From Catenuloplanes atrovinosus (GTDB lineage Bacteria; Actinomycetota; Actinomycetes; Mycobacteriales; Micromonosporaceae): 64,000 bases of DNA. The notes under the pieces are model-generated. The model was not told the origin of the DNA. It saw only the letters and a list, made by a program, of their open reading frames with translations, and did not search any database. Numbering within the stretch: position 1 is the stretch's first letter; the number at the start of each line of letters is the position of its first letter. The stretch is taken from assembly GCF_031458235.1 (NCBI RefSeq), contig NZ_JAVDYB010000001.1, positions 7,258,501-7,322,500 of the forward strand. The letters run 5' to 3'. Shown here piece after piece: positions 45,626 to 59,400 of the stretch. The translations under genes and the position numbers were made by a program.

Positions 45626-47070
45626 AGGCCGTACTCCTTCCAGCGCTTGTCGACCTTCCGCACGATCTCCGGGGACATGACCATGCTCTCCGGCCAGCCG
45701 CGCGTGTAGCCCTCGGACGGCAGCTTCCGGGTCGCGTCGACGCCCGCCTTGCCGCCCCAGAACTGCTGGTACGACGAGTGGTCCAGGTGGTCGACCGGCC
45801 CCTCAGTGAGCAGCAGGTCGCGCGAGTAGTCGACGTTGCCGAACGCGCGGAACGCCACCTCGGAGTAGTCGTGCACGTCGCAGTCCTCGTCCACCACGAT
45901 GATCAGCTTGGTCAGCGACATCATGTGCGCGCCCCAGATCGCGTTCATCACCTTCTGCGCGTGCTTGGGGTAGCGCTTCCGGATCGAGACGATCGCGCAG
46001 TTGTGGAACACGCCCTCGGCCGGCAGGTCGTAGTCGACGATGTCCGGGATCATGAAGCGCAGCAGCGGCGCGAAGATCCGCTCGGTGGCCTTGCCCAGGC
46101 CGTGGTCCTCCTGCGGCGGCTGGGACGTGACGATCGAGTGGTAGACCGGGTCGCGCTGCATGGTCATGCACTCGATGTGCAGCACCGGGAACGGCTCGAC
46201 CGGCGTGTAGAACCCGGTGTGGTCGCCGAACGGGCCCTCCGGCATCCGCTCGCCGGGCTCCAGGTAGCCCTCCAGCACGATCTGCGCGTTCGCCGGGACC
46301 TGGAGCGGCACGGTCAAGCAGTCGACCATCTCGACGCGCTCGTTGCGCAGGAAACCGGCGAACAGGTATTCGTCGATGTCGGCGGGCAGCGGCGCGGACG
46401 CGGAGTAGCAGACCGCCGGGTCCGCGCCGATCGCGATCGCCACCGGCAGCCGCTGGCCGAGCTGCTCCGCGACCGCGTGGTGGGCGGTGGAGTTCTTGTG
46501 GATCTGCCAGTGCATGCCGAGCGTGTTGTGCGAGTGCTGCTGCAGCCGGTAGAGGCCGAGGTTGCGCTTGCCGTTCTCCGGGTGCTTGGTGTGGGTCAGC
46601 CCGAAGTTGTGGAAGATGCCGCCGTCGCCGGGCCAGATCTGGAGGCCGGGCAGCCGGTTCAGGTCGACCTGGTCGCCGGAGTAGACGATCTCCTGGCAGG
46701 GGGCGGACTTCAGCTTCTTCGGCGGCATGGACTTCAGCTGCAACACCTTGCCGATGCCGTCGCGGATGCCGGACCAGCCGACCGGCAGTTCCGGCTTGAG
46801 CATGTTGCCGATCCGCTCGCCGATCTCGTCGAGCGAGCCGACGCCGAGCGCCCGCGCGGTGCGCTCCTCCGTGCCGAACAGGTTGATCGCCACCGGCATG
46901 TCGCCGCGGGTGGGCCGCTCGAAGAGCAGAGCGGGGCCATGAGCCTTGACCGTACGGTTGACGATCTCGCTGATCTCGAGGGTGGGGTCGACCGGCGCGC
47001 TGACCCGGCGGAGATCACCGGTCTTCTCCAGCGCGGCGAGGAAGTCCTTCAGGTCCGTGAACGCCGCCAT
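45622..47070 (-). CDS. ubiD: UbiD-family prenyl-FMN decarboxylase
   Basis: This 482-residue decarboxylase has conserved regions DLKDFLAALEKTGDLRRVSAPVDP, the prFMN/Mn site GLYRLQQHSHNTLGMHWQIHKNS and EGPFGDHTGFYTP (catalytic ERE-type region). The end reads GGKAGVDATRKLPSEGYTRGWPE. It should decarboxylate the prenylated naphthoate before MenG methylation, assisted by UbiX cofactor. The ATG at 47070 starts the homology; a longer frame to 47226 is rejected. It is the first gene of the ubiD-mqnP-ubiX operon. Confidence 0.93.
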   Translation of the reverse strand: MAAFTDLKDFLAALEKTGDLRRVSAPVDPTLEISEIVNRTVKAHGPALLFERPTRGDMPVAINLFGTEERTARALGVGSLDEIGERIGNMLKPELPVGWSGIRDGIGKVLQLKSMPPKKLKSAPCQEIVYSGDQVDLNRLPGLQIWPGDGGIFHNFGLTHTKHPENGKRNLGLYRLQQHSHNTLGMHWQIHKNSTAHHAVAEQLGQRLPVAIAIGADPAVCYSASAPLPADIDEYLFAGFLRNERVEMVDCLTVPLQVPANAQIVLEGYLEPGERMPEGPFGDHTGFYTPVEPFPVLHIECMTMQRDPVYHSIVTSQPPQEDHGLGKATERIFAPLLRFMIPDIVDYDLPAEGVFHNCAIVSIRKRYPKHAQKVMNAIWGAHMMSLTKLIIVVDEDCDVHDYSEVAFRAFGNVDYSRDLLLTEGPVDHLDHSSYQQFWGGKAGVDATRKLPSEGYTRGWPESMVMSPEIVRKVDKRWKEYGL

Positions 47071-47185
47071 GAGTACCAGTCTCGCGCACCTGTGGCGACG
47101 CGTTGCGCGGGCGGTCCCAGAACCGGTCCGGCACCACACGATCACCGTGCGTATCCAGGCGATTACATCTGGAGTTTGTCCTGAT

Positions 47186-47860
47186 ATGCGGGGACTGGCG
47201 GCGTTGATGATTCTGGCGGCGGTCACGCCGACTCCGGCCCAGGAGCGAATGTCCGGCTATCACCATCTCGGCGCCACCACGCTCGGCGAATGGTACGGCG
47301 CGTCCGCGCGGCTGACCGTGGTGGATCCGGAGGTCCGGCCCGGCACGCACGACTTCGTGGCGGCCCGGCTGCTGGCCAAGCGCGAGACCGAGGACGGCGT
47401 GGAATGGCTGGAGGCGGGCTGGGCGGAGACCGGCTGGGGCGGCGACGGGCGGCAGCGGCTCTACACGTACGACAGCGCCTCCGCGAGCTGGCGGTTCCAC
47501 GACGCGATCCCGCTGCGGCCCGGCGACGAGGTCTGGATCGACCTGCGCACCGGCGAGGACGGCATGTGGCAGGCGTGGGCGTGGTGGCGGGGCGAGTGGC
47601 ACCTGCTCGCGGAGAAGCACCTGCCGATCGGCCCGGCCGGGCGGATGGAGCAGTACGTCGAGATCTACCACGACGACAGCGACGGCCCGATGTACGTGCC
47701 GCACGCGGAGATCGACTACGCGCGCGTGCGCACCGGGCCGGACGGCCCGGACGTGCCGTGGACGCCGCGCACCGCGCCGAGCGCCACCGGCGAGGGCGCC
47801 GACGGATACTGCGTGGAGTGGCAGGCGCGGTACGCGTTCTGGTCCGCGGGGACCTGTTAG
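47186..47860 (+). CDS. Exported protein of unknown function
   Basis: This 224-residue protein has a signal peptide (MRGLAALMILAAVTPTPAQ). The mature part is rich in Trp, Asp and Gly with beta-strand spacing: YHHLGATTLGEWYGASARLTV, VEWLEAGWAETGWGGDGRQRLYTY and GDEVWIDLRTGEDGMWQAWAWWRGEWHLL. This resembles a carbohydrate-binding or concanavalin-like sandwich. Only two cysteines are present, both near the end. I do not recognise the family. It is convergent with ccsB, with a four-base stop overlap, and sits alone between two respiratory operons. Confidence 0.65.
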   Translation: MRGLAALMILAAVTPTPAQERMSGYHHLGATTLGEWYGASARLTVVDPEVRPGTHDFVAARLLAKRETEDGVEWLEAGWAETGWGGDGRQRLYTYDSASASWRFHDAIPLRPGDEVWIDLRTGEDGMWQAWAWWRGEWHLLAEKHLPIGPAGRMEQYVEIYHDDSDGPMYVPHAEIDYARVRTGPDGPDVPWTPRTAPSATGEGADGYCVEWQARYAFWSAGTC

Positions 47861-48822
47861 ACGCCCGCGTACGAGTGCAGGCCGCCGAAGAACAGGTTCA
47901 CGCCGAACAGGTTCATCAGCATGGTGAGGAAGCCGACGATCGCGATCCAGGTCGCCACGTTCCGCCGCACGCTGGGCGTGGCGCGCGCGTGCAGGTAACC
48001 CGCGTAGACGATCCAGGAGATGAAGGCCCAGACCTCCTTGGGGTCCCAGCCCCAGTAGCGGCCCCAGGACGCCTCCGCCCAGATCGGGCCCGCGATCAGC
48101 GCACCGAACGTCCAGATCGGGAACGCGAACGCGTGCAGCCGGAACGTCAGCCGCTCCAGCGCGACCGCGGCCGGCACGTTCTTCGCCAGCGAGTACGGGA
48201 AGGTGCGCTTGCCCTTCTCGTACCCGTTGCGCATCAGGTACAGCGTGGCCGGCACCACGCCGAGCAGGAAGATGCCGGACGAGGTGGAGACGGCCGCGAT
48301 GTGGACGATGAACCAGGCCGAGTCGAGCGCCGGGACCAGCGGGCCGACCGGCGTATACGCCACCATGCCGGCCACGCCGAGCAGCAGCACCTGGAACAGC
48401 GCCACGAACAGGCCGAGGTGCCGCAGGCCGGGCCACCGCACCAGCACGACGAACCAGGCCGCGATGCCGATGAACGTGGCGGAGACGATGAACTCGTACA
48501 TGTTGCCCCACGGCACCCGGTCGGCCGCGATGCCGCGGGTGACCAGCGTGCCGAGGTGGGCGAGCGCGGCGAGCACGGTGACGCCGACCGCCGCCCAGCC
48601 GATGACCGCGGGCCGCTTCCGCTCCCGCACCTCCACCGATGGCTCGGTCTTGAGCTCGGCCGGGCCGCCCGCGCCGGCCAGCACCAGCTCGCGCTCCGGT
48701 CGCAGCGCCGCGCGGCCGATGTGGCTGCGCGTGCCGAACGCGTACTCCGCCGCGTGGCAGATCATCGCCACCAGGTAGGCCAGGACGGTCACCACCAGCA
48801 GCTGATCGGAGAGCTCAGCCAT
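47857..48822 (-). CDS. ccsB: Cytochrome c biogenesis protein CcsB (CcsA/ResC type)
   Basis: This 321-residue protein has about eight helices. It carries the heme-handling WWD-type motif WGWDPKEVWAFISWIVYAGYLHAR and flanking His residues (HLGTL, FIVHIAA). With ResB it forms the system II heme-export and ligation complex acting on apocytochrome c. The ATG at 48822 shares bases with the resB stop and follows AAGGGA. Confidence 0.95.
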   Translation of the reverse strand: MAELSDQLLVVTVLAYLVAMICHAAEYAFGTRSHIGRAALRPERELVLAGAGGPAELKTEPSVEVRERKRPAVIGWAAVGVTVLAALAHLGTLVTRGIAADRVPWGNMYEFIVSATFIGIAAWFVVLVRWPGLRHLGLFVALFQVLLLGVAGMVAYTPVGPLVPALDSAWFIVHIAAVSTSSGIFLLGVVPATLYLMRNGYEKGKRTFPYSLAKNVPAAVALERLTFRLHAFAFPIWTFGALIAGPIWAEASWGRYWGWDPKEVWAFISWIVYAGYLHARATPSVRRNVATWIAIVGFLTMLMNLFGVNLFFGGLHSYAGV

Positions 48823-50456
48823 CACTCGGTCCCTTCAGCGGTGTCCTCCGCCCGGCGCCCGCCCGGCCTGGTCGCGGCGACCAGCTCGGCGAACTCATCG
48901 GCGAAGCCCGGATAGTCGGTGCGCGGCAGCCCACCGGCCTCCATCAAACTACTACGTCCCGTCGTGGACGATTCTCCCAGGTCGGCGGCTGTGATGCGGA
49001 AGAACACGCGCCGTCGCTTGCCGTACAGCGAGAGCGTCAGTCCGATGAGGCCCAGCACCGCGCTGACCAGGACGAACAGCTGGCCCGGGTCCTGCCGGAT
49101 GGAGATCGTGGCGTACTGGCGGGTGCCGACGAAGGTGACCGTGCCGCCGTCGTCGAGCGTCCACGACTCGCCCGGCCGCAGCAGCCTGGCCTCGCCGACC
49201 TGGGTGAGCTTGCCGCGGTCGATCTGCGCCTGGTTGATGGAGTAGACCGAGTTCGGGATGCCGGCGTCCTCGCCGAGGTTGCCGCGGTAGGCGATCAGCG
49301 TCAGGCCCGGGTTGTTCTCCGCCGGGTGCACCGACTGCACGACCAGGCCCTCCTCCGGCATGGTCGGTACGTAGATGCCCTGGAAGCCGATCTGCTGGTC
49401 GTCCTGCCGCTGCCCGGTCGCCGGATCCACGTTGGCGTCCGGGAACTTCGCCACGCCCTCGCTGGTCAGCAGCGGGTCGGTGGACAGGAACGGGCTGACC
49501 CGCTCCTGCGTCACGCCGTACCGGTCCGTGTACCGGATGACCGGCGCGTAGCCGTGGCCGAGCAGGTAGACGCTGGCGCCGTCGAGCCGCAGCGGCGAGT
49601 TGACCGAGAAGCGCTCGGACCGGCGCGCGCCGTCCTCGTCCACCGTCACGGTCGCCTCGAAGAACTCCGGCATGCCGGTCTCCAGGAAGTCCGCCCGGAA
49701 GTCCGTCAACTCCAGGCAGAACGGCGGCAGGTCGGCGTCGTCCACGCGCGGGCCGAGGCCGCTCTCGTCGAACTGCGGCACGCTGTTACAGAACGCGGTG
49801 TCCTCGCCGGCCACCAGGATGCGGTTGCCGTGCCAGCCGTACCAGCCGCCGAACGCGACGCCGGCCAGCACGGCCAGCAGCGCGCCGTGGAAGAGCAGGT
49901 TGCCGGTTTCCTTGGTGTGGCCCTTCTCCGCGCTGACCGTCCACGAGCCGTCGGCCTGCTCGCGCGCGGCCGTGCGCCACCGCGCCGCGCGCAGCGTCCC
50001 GCGGATCCGCGCGGCCGCCTCCGCGGGCGTGCCCTCGACCTCCTCGGCCGGGCTGGACGCGGCGAGCCGGTCCAGGCGGCGGGGCGCCTCCGGCGGCGTC
50101 ATCCGCACCGCGCGCCAGTGCTCGCGGATGCGTGGCACGATGCAGCCGATCAGCGACGTGAACAGCAGCACGTAGATCGCGGAGAACCAGACGGACGCGT
50201 ACGCGTCGAACGCGCCCAGCCTGTCCAGCGTGGGCGCCAGGTCCGGGTGGTCGCGGAAGTAGTCGGAGACCGCCTGCGCGCTCACGTTGCGCTGCGGCAG
50301 CACCGAGCCGGGAATCGACGCGATGGCCAGCAGGAACAACAGCGTCAGCGCGGTACGCATGCTGGTCAGTTGCCGCCACGAGTTGCGCAGCAGCGCCCAG
50401 GCCGGGTTCGGCCGCGGCGGCGTGTCCACGGCCGGCTTGTCGTCCACTGTGGTCAC
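48822..50456 (-). CDS. resB: Cytochrome c biogenesis protein ResB
   Basis: This 544-residue protein has four membrane helices: near 35, near 95 (VWFSAIYVLLFTSLIGCIVPRI), near 180 and near the C-terminus (FVLVSAVLGLIGLTLSLYGKRRRVFF). A large extracellular domain lies between the last two. The family signatures LTLLFLLAIASIPGSVLPQR and NLLFHGALLAVLAGV are present. The GTG at 50456 overlaps the ccdA stop (GTGA), ruling out the much longer open frame to 51113. Confidence 0.95.
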   Translation of the reverse strand: MTTVDDKPAVDTPPRPNPAWALLRNSWRQLTSMRTALTLLFLLAIASIPGSVLPQRNVSAQAVSDYFRDHPDLAPTLDRLGAFDAYASVWFSAIYVLLFTSLIGCIVPRIREHWRAVRMTPPEAPRRLDRLAASSPAEEVEGTPAEAAARIRGTLRAARWRTAAREQADGSWTVSAEKGHTKETGNLLFHGALLAVLAGVAFGGWYGWHGNRILVAGEDTAFCNSVPQFDESGLGPRVDDADLPPFCLELTDFRADFLETGMPEFFEATVTVDEDGARRSERFSVNSPLRLDGASVYLLGHGYAPVIRYTDRYGVTQERVSPFLSTDPLLTSEGVAKFPDANVDPATGQRQDDQQIGFQGIYVPTMPEEGLVVQSVHPAENNPGLTLIAYRGNLGEDAGIPNSVYSINQAQIDRGKLTQVGEARLLRPGESWTLDDGGTVTFVGTRQYATISIRQDPGQLFVLVSAVLGLIGLTLSLYGKRRRVFFRITAADLGESSTTGRSSLMEAGGLPRTDYPGFADEFAELVAATRPGGRRAEDTAEGTE

Positions 50457-51208
50457 AGCAACACGTCCCCCACGCCGACGGTGGTGAGCAGCCAGATGAG
50501 GAACCGGTTCCAGGCGCCGGTGACCAGCGCGAGCCCGACCAGCACCAGCATGCCGCCGCCGATCCGGGTCACCCACTGGCCGTGCCGCCGCAGCGTCTTG
50601 AAGACCCCGAGCAGGCGCTTGAAGCCCAGACCGAAAACCAGGAACGGTACGCCCAGACCCAGGCTGTACGCGACGCCCAGCACGGCCGCGCGGTCGGTCT
50701 GCCCGGTCGCGGCGGCCAGCGCCATCACGGAGCCGAGCGTCGGGCCGATGCACGGCGTCCAGGACAGCGCGAATATCGCCCCGAAGATCGGCGCGCCGAG
50801 CAGGCCCGCGTCCGGCAGCCGGTTGATCCGGAACTCGCGCTGCATGCCGGGGATCAGGCCCATGAACGCCAGCCCGAGCACGATGATCAGCGCGCCGGCG
50901 CCGATCTCCAGCGGGCGCTGGTGCTTCATCATCAGGCCGCCGACGTTCGCCACCAGCACGGTGCTGAGCGTGAAGACCACGGTGAAGCCGGCGATGAACA
51001 GCGCGCTGCCGGCGAGCACGCGGCCGCGTACCGACGTGCTGGTCTTCTCCAGATCCGTGCCGGTCAGGCCGGTGATGAAGGACAGGTAGCCGGGGACCAG
51101 CGGCAGCACGCACGGAGAGAGGAAGCTGACCAGGCCGGCCAGCGCCGCGGCCAGGATCGCCAGGACGAGCGGGCCGCTCGTCGCCGTGTCCGCGAACGTG
51201 TCAGCCAT
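50453..51208 (-). CDS. ccdA: Thiol-disulfide membrane transporter CcdA
   Basis: This 251-residue protein has six helices and the paired redox cysteines in SFLSPCVLPLVPGYLS and SWTPCIGPTLGSV. It carries reducing power from thioredoxin across the membrane to ResA, which keeps the apocytochrome CXXCH reduced. It overlaps the resA gene by eight bases upstream and resB by four downstream. Confidence 0.96.
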   Translation of the reverse strand: MADTFADTATSGPLVLAILAAALAGLVSFLSPCVLPLVPGYLSFITGLTGTDLEKTSTSVRGRVLAGSALFIAGFTVVFTLSTVLVANVGGLMMKHQRPLEIGAGALIIVLGLAFMGLIPGMQREFRINRLPDAGLLGAPIFGAIFALSWTPCIGPTLGSVMALAAATGQTDRAAVLGVAYSLGLGVPFLVFGLGFKRLLGVFKTLRRHGQWVTRIGGGMLVLVGLALVTGAWNRFLIWLLTTVGVGDVLL

Positions 51209-51776
51209 GCTCCGCGGCCACCCTCTGCACCAGCGGGGTCAGCTCGCTGGCCAGCACCGACCGGCGGATCACCATGGCGATCCGGCCCTCCCGGTCCAGG
51301 ATGACGGTGGACGGCGTGGCGCCCGGCGGGATGTCGAAGTCCAGGCCCAGCCGGTTCGCCGGGTCGAACAGGCTCGGGTACGTGACCCGCCCGCGCTCGA
51401 AGGCGATCGCGGCGTCCCGGTCGTCCCGGTTGTTGATGCCCAGGAACTCCACGCCGCTCGCCTTGGTGGCCTGGTACGTCTGCTCCAGCTCCTTGGCCTC
51501 CGCGCGGCACGGCGAGCACCAGGAACCCCAGAAGTTGACCACGACCACGTTGCCCCGGGCCGAGGCGAGGTCGTAGCGGGTGCCGTCGAGCAGCTCACCG
51601 GCGGCCGCGGGCGCGTCCGGCCGCTCGCCCGCCGCGCACTCGATCACGCCGTTCTCGCCGGTGGCACACGCGTCGGCCCAGTCCCCGCGCCCGGCGACCA
51701 GGCCCCCGGCCACCGCGCCGGCGATCAGCAGCGCGACGCCCGCCGCGATGGCCCTGGGCCTGGTCAGCACGGCCAT
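51201..51776 (-). CDS. resA: Extracytoplasmic thioredoxin-like protein (ResA/TlpA)
   Basis: This 191-residue protein has an N-terminal membrane anchor (about 8-28). Its thioredoxin fold has active site VVNFWGSWCSPCRAEAKELEQ and the cis-Pro region PPGATPSTVILDREGRI. Two extra cysteines (ACATG, IECAAG) precede the domain. It reduces apocytochrome c for heme ligation. The ATG at 51776 overlaps the stop of the phosphatase gene by one base. Confidence 0.94.
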   Translation of the reverse strand: MAVLTRPRAIAAGVALLIAGAVAGGLVAGRGDWADACATGENGVIECAAGERPDAPAAAGELLDGTRYDLASARGNVVVVNFWGSWCSPCRAEAKELEQTYQATKASGVEFLGINNRDDRDAAIAFERGRVTYPSLFDPANRLGLDFDIPPGATPSTVILDREGRIAMVIRRSVLASELTPLVQRVAAEHG

Positions 51777-52426
51777 CAGGCCCCCTTGGCCGTCCGCGCG
51801 GTGGGCGACATCGCGATCAGGTGCGCGGCCGGCTCGGAGTATCCGACGCCGACCACCTTGGCGCCCTCGAAGTGGAACGAGGTGAGGCTGGCCAGGCCGC
51901 ACTGGCGCTTGCGCGGGTCGTGCCAGAGGCGCTTGCGCTCCACGTGGTTGCGCAGCGTCCAGATCGGCAGCTGGTGCGAGACGCAGAGCGCCTCGTGCCC
52001 CTCCGCCTCGACGCGCGCGGCCTCCAGCGCCGCGTACATCCGCTTCGCGATCAGCGCGTACGCCTCACCCCAGGACGGCGTGACCGGGTCGCGCATCACC
52101 CACCAGTTGCGCGGGTCGCGCAGCGAGCCGTCGCCGACCGAGACGCGCTTGCCCTCGAACCAGTTCGCGCTCTCGATCAGCCGGTCGTCCACCGCGATCG
52201 GCAGCCCGAACTGCGCCGCGATCGGCTCGGCCGTCTGCTGCGCGCGCTCCAGCGGGCTCGCCACCACGTACGTGATGTCGCGCTCCGCGACGGCCTGCGC
52301 CGCCGCCTTCGCCATCTGGACGCCGAGTTCGGAGAGGTGGTAGCCGGGCAACCGGCCGTAGAGGATCTTCTCCGGGTTGTGCACCTCTCCGTGCCGCAGC
52401 ACGTGCACGACGGTCTTACTCGTCAC
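51776..52426 (-). CDS. Histidine phosphatase superfamily protein
   Basis: This 216-residue protein has the phosphohistidine motif VLRHGEVHNPE, then a second site with SPLERAQQTAEPIA and a distal His in ALCVSHQLPIWTLRNH. This is the phosphoglycerate-mutase-like fold. The gene sits between hemL and the cytochrome c maturation genes, an order that I recall from other actinomycetes, but the natural substrate is not known. The stop overlaps the resA start, and hemL ends four bases upstream. Confidence 0.9.
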   Translation of the reverse strand: MTSKTVVHVLRHGEVHNPEKILYGRLPGYHLSELGVQMAKAAAQAVAERDITYVVASPLERAQQTAEPIAAQFGLPIAVDDRLIESANWFEGKRVSVGDGSLRDPRNWWVMRDPVTPSWGEAYALIAKRMYAALEAARVEAEGHEALCVSHQLPIWTLRNHVERKRLWHDPRKRQCGLASLTSFHFEGAKVVGVGYSEPAAHLIAMSPTARTAKGA

Positions 52427-52429
52427 GCC

Positions 52430-53743
52430 TTACCCCCTCTGGCCCGCCGCAGCGGCCGCACGCGCGGCCGCGGGGAGCGCCGCAGCGATGATCTCCAGTG
52501 CCTCGTCGTCGATCGCGGTCGACACGAACCACGACTCGAACGCGCTGGGCGGCAGGTAGACGCCGAGCGCGAGCATCTCGTGGAAGAACGCCTTGAACGC
52601 GGCGGCGTCCTGCGTCTTCGCGGACGCGTAGTCGGTGACCTCCGTGTCCGTGAAGAAGATCGAGAACATGCTGCCGGCCGTGGAGAGCCGGTGCGGCACG
52701 CCGGCCTCCGCCAGCGCCTTGGTGGCCAGCTCGCCGATCGTGGCGGCGGTCGCGTCGAGCCTCGCGTAGACCGCGTCGTCCGCCAGCCGCAGCGTGGTCA
52801 GGCCGGCGGCGCAGGCCAGCGGGTTGCCGGAGAGCGTGCCGGCCTGGTAGACCGGGCCGGCCGGGGCCAGCCGCCCCATCACCTCGGCGCGCCCGCCGAA
52901 CGCGGCCGCGGGCAGGCCGCCGCCCATCACCTTGCCGTAGGTGAACAGGTCCGCGGCGACCGGGTCCAGGCCGGTCCAGCCGTTGCGGGAGAGCCGGAAG
53001 CCGGTCATCACCTCGTCGACGATCAGCAGCGCGCCGTGCCGGTGCGCGATGTCCGCCAGCGCCCGGTTGAACCCGTCCGCGGGGCGCACGACGCCCATGT
53101 TGCCCGGCGCCGCCTCCGTGATGATCGCGGCGATGTCCGGGCTGTTCGCGAAGGCCTCCTCGACGGCGGCGACGTCGTTGTACGGCACCACGATGGTCTC
53201 GGCCGCGCTCGCACCGGTCACGCCGGGCGAATCCGGCAGCGCCAGCGTGGCGACGCCGGAGCCGGCGGCAGCCAGCAGCGCGTCCACGTGGCCGTGGTAG
53301 CAGCCGGCGAACTTGACGATCTTCGAGCGGCCGGTGAAGCCGCGGGCCAGCCGGATCGCCGACATGGTGGCCTCGGTTCCGGAGTTGACCAGGCGGATCG
53401 CGTCCACCCCGGTGCGCGCGACCATCTCCTCGGCCAGCTCCACCTCGCCGGGCGTGGGCGTGCCGAAGCTCGTCCCCTTCGCGGCCGCCACCTGCACGGC
53501 CGCGACCACCTCGGGATGCGCGTGGCCCAGGATCAGCGGGCCCCAGGAGCAGACCAGGTCGACGTATCGCCGGTCGTCCGCGTCGAACATCCACGGGCCC
53601 TCGCCGCGGACCATGAACCGCGGCGTGCCCCCGACCGCGCGGAACGCGCGCACGGGAGAGTTGACCCCGCCCGGCACGATGGCCTTGGCACGGTCGAACA
53701 GGGCCTCGGAGGCCGGAGCCTCGGCAATGTGTGAGTCGCTCAC
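52430..53743 (-). CDS. hemL: Glutamate-1-semialdehyde 2,1-aminomutase (HemL)
   Basis: This 437-residue PLP enzyme makes 5-aminolevulinate for heme and corrinoid synthesis. Signatures are [40 protein letters not shown] in two blocks, [15 protein letters not shown] and DEVMTGFR. The PLP lysine is in [12 protein letters not shown]. It heads an operon leading into cytochrome c maturation genes, linking heme supply to its use. The start is ATG at 53743. Confidence 0.96.
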   Translation of the reverse strand: MSDSHIAEAPASEALFDRAKAIVPGGVNSPVRAFRAVGGTPRFMVRGEGPWMFDADDRRYVDLVCSWGPLILGHAHPEVVAAVQVAAAKGTSFGTPTPGEVELAEEMVARTGVDAIRLVNSGTEATMSAIRLARGFTGRSKIVKFAGCYHGHVDALLAAAGSGVATLALPDSPGVTGASAAETIVVPYNDVAAVEEAFANSPDIAAIITEAAPGNMGVVRPADGFNRALADIAHRHGALLIVDEVMTGFRLSRNGWTGLDPVAADLFTYGKVMGGGLPAAAFGGRAEVMGRLAPAGPVYQAGTLSGNPLACAAGLTTLRLADDAVYARLDATAATIGELATKALAEAGVPHRLSTAGSMFSIFFTDTEVTDYASAKTQDAAAFKAFFHEMLALGVYLPPSAFESWFVSTAIDDEALEIIAAALPAAARAAAAAGQRG

Positions 53744-53883
53744 GGTTCGCCCATTCTGTCAGCGCCCGGCGTAACCCGGGCAACCACCCCTGACCAGGAG
53801 TTGTCCGCGTCACCGGGCGCCGTGGCGGGCCTGCCGACACCCCCGGACGGGTTTCTCAACAGGCTAGCGAGGACAGATCGGGA

Positions 53884-53889
53884 TAGGCT
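53884..53889 (+). promoter_or_regulatory. -10 box giving a leaderless STAS mRNA
   Basis: TAGGCT ends six bases before the GTG start of the STAS gene, so transcription would begin at the codon. No good -35 box or SigB-type GTTT-GGGTA pair at correct spacing is visible. Confidence 0.45.
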
Positions 53890-53895
53890 GAGCGA

Positions 53896-54219
53896 GTGGA
53901 GCGTCCCGAGCTGTCCATCGCGGTGCAGCGGACCCCCGGCGAAGTCGTGCTCAAGCTCGCCGGGGAGATCGACATGCTTACCGTCGGCCGGCTGTCGAGC
54001 GTTGTGAATGAGATGGTGACGGATCCGCCGCCCCGGATCGTCCTCGACATGGGCGGCATCACGTTCTGCGACTCCCAGGGCCTCGGCACGCTGGTGGTGC
54101 TGTCCCGCAAGGCGTCGTTCGCGCAGAGCGTGCTGATCCTCACCAACGTCGGCGACTTCCTCATGCGCGTCCTCGACATCACCGGGCTGCGGTCCGCCCT
54201 GATGATCCAGCCCTCCTGA
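53896..54219 (+). CDS. STAS-domain anti-sigma factor antagonist
   Basis: This 107-residue single STAS domain is of SpoIIAA/RsbV type. The phosphorylatable serine is in GGITFCDSQGLGTLVVLSRKA, followed by the expected strand-helix end. Such proteins release sigma factors from anti-sigma kinases when dephosphorylated. A SpoIIE-type phosphatase gene with a fused kinase-like domain lies 5 kb downstream and is a natural partner. GTG start at 53896. Confidence 0.9.
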   Translation: MERPELSIAVQRTPGEVVLKLAGEIDMLTVGRLSSVVNEMVTDPPPRIVLDMGGITFCDSQGLGTLVVLSRKASFAQSVLILTNVGDFLMRVLDITGLRSALMIQPS

Positions 54220-54224
54220 CCCGG

Positions 54225-54253
54225 CGGTGGGGGCCCCGACCCGGCCCCCACCG
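54225..54253. terminator. Bidirectional terminator between STAS and response-regulator genes
   Basis: CGGTGGGGGCC (54225-54235) pairs with GGCCCCCACCG (54243-54253) in an 11-bp perfect stem between convergent stop codons. Confidence 0.85.
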
Positions 54254-54265
54254 ACTCTCGGGGTC

Positions 54266-54820
54266 TCAACTTCCCCAGCGCGCTGTCTCCAGGACGTGGA
54301 CGGCGCGGGCGACGGCGGAGGGGTCGCCGGCACCGTCGCGCAGGATGGTGAGGGATTCGTCGACCGCCTCGGTCAGCGAGGCCCACTGGGCCTCGCGCTC
54401 GCGGACGGTCTCGGCCTGGAGCTGAAGCTGCCGGTTCTTCGACCACAAGTCGACGAAGACCGACACCTTGGCGCGCAGGACCCACGGGTCCAGCGGCTTG
54501 GTGAGGTAGTCCACCGCGCCGACCGAGTAGCCGCGCACCGCCAGATGCGAGTCGCGGTCCGCGGCCGTCAGGAAGATGATCGGCACATGCCGGGTACGCT
54601 CCCGCCGCTTGATGTGCCCGGCCGTCTCGAAGCCGTCCATGTCGGGCATCTGCGCGTCCAGCAGGATGACCGCGAAGTCGTCCAGCAGCAGCTGCTTCAG
54701 CGCCGCCTCGCCGCTCTCCACGGCCACCGGCTGCACCGCGATGCCCTGCAGGATCGCCTCCAGGGCCAGCAGGTTCTCCCGGCGGTCGTCGACTAGCAGG
54801 GCCTTCGCCACGTCCGTCAT
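54266..54820 (-). CDS. Response regulator with C-terminal coiled coil
   Basis: This 184-residue protein has a receiver domain (1-120) with acidic pair LLVDDRREN, phosphoacceptor VILLDAQMPDMDG, the Thr in FLTAADRD and the Lys in DYLTKPLDPW. The remaining 60 residues start as a helix (LWSKNRQLQLQAETVREREAQW) without a DNA-binding domain. It starts one base after the stop of the hybrid kinase gene, so it is very likely its output partner. Confidence 0.9.
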   Translation of the reverse strand: MTDVAKALLVDDRRENLLALEAILQGIAVQPVAVESGEAALKQLLLDDFAVILLDAQMPDMDGFETAGHIKRRERTRHVPIIFLTAADRDSHLAVRGYSVGAVDYLTKPLDPWVLRAKVSVFVDLWSKNRQLQLQAETVREREAQWASLTEAVDESLTILRDGAGDPSAVARAVHVLETARWGS

Positions 54821-54821
54821 A

Positions 54822-59249
<4,428 letters not shown>

Positions 59250-59400
59250 GGAAAGGTCCTCGCAGGCTCACGGTTCGGGGCTGATCCGGGCGTCTTACCA
59301 CGCGTGTCGCGGGGTCGACCATGTCATCATTGCGCCTTTCACCCATCAGGTGCGAGCGTCCGGCTTGGAGAGGGCCACCCTTTCAGTGGAGGATGCAAGC

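Noticed and set aside
45778-47184. A 468-codon plus-strand frame opposite the UbiD gene
   Set aside because: It is an Arg/Val/Asp-rich shadow. UbiD motifs are unmistakable on the minus strand.
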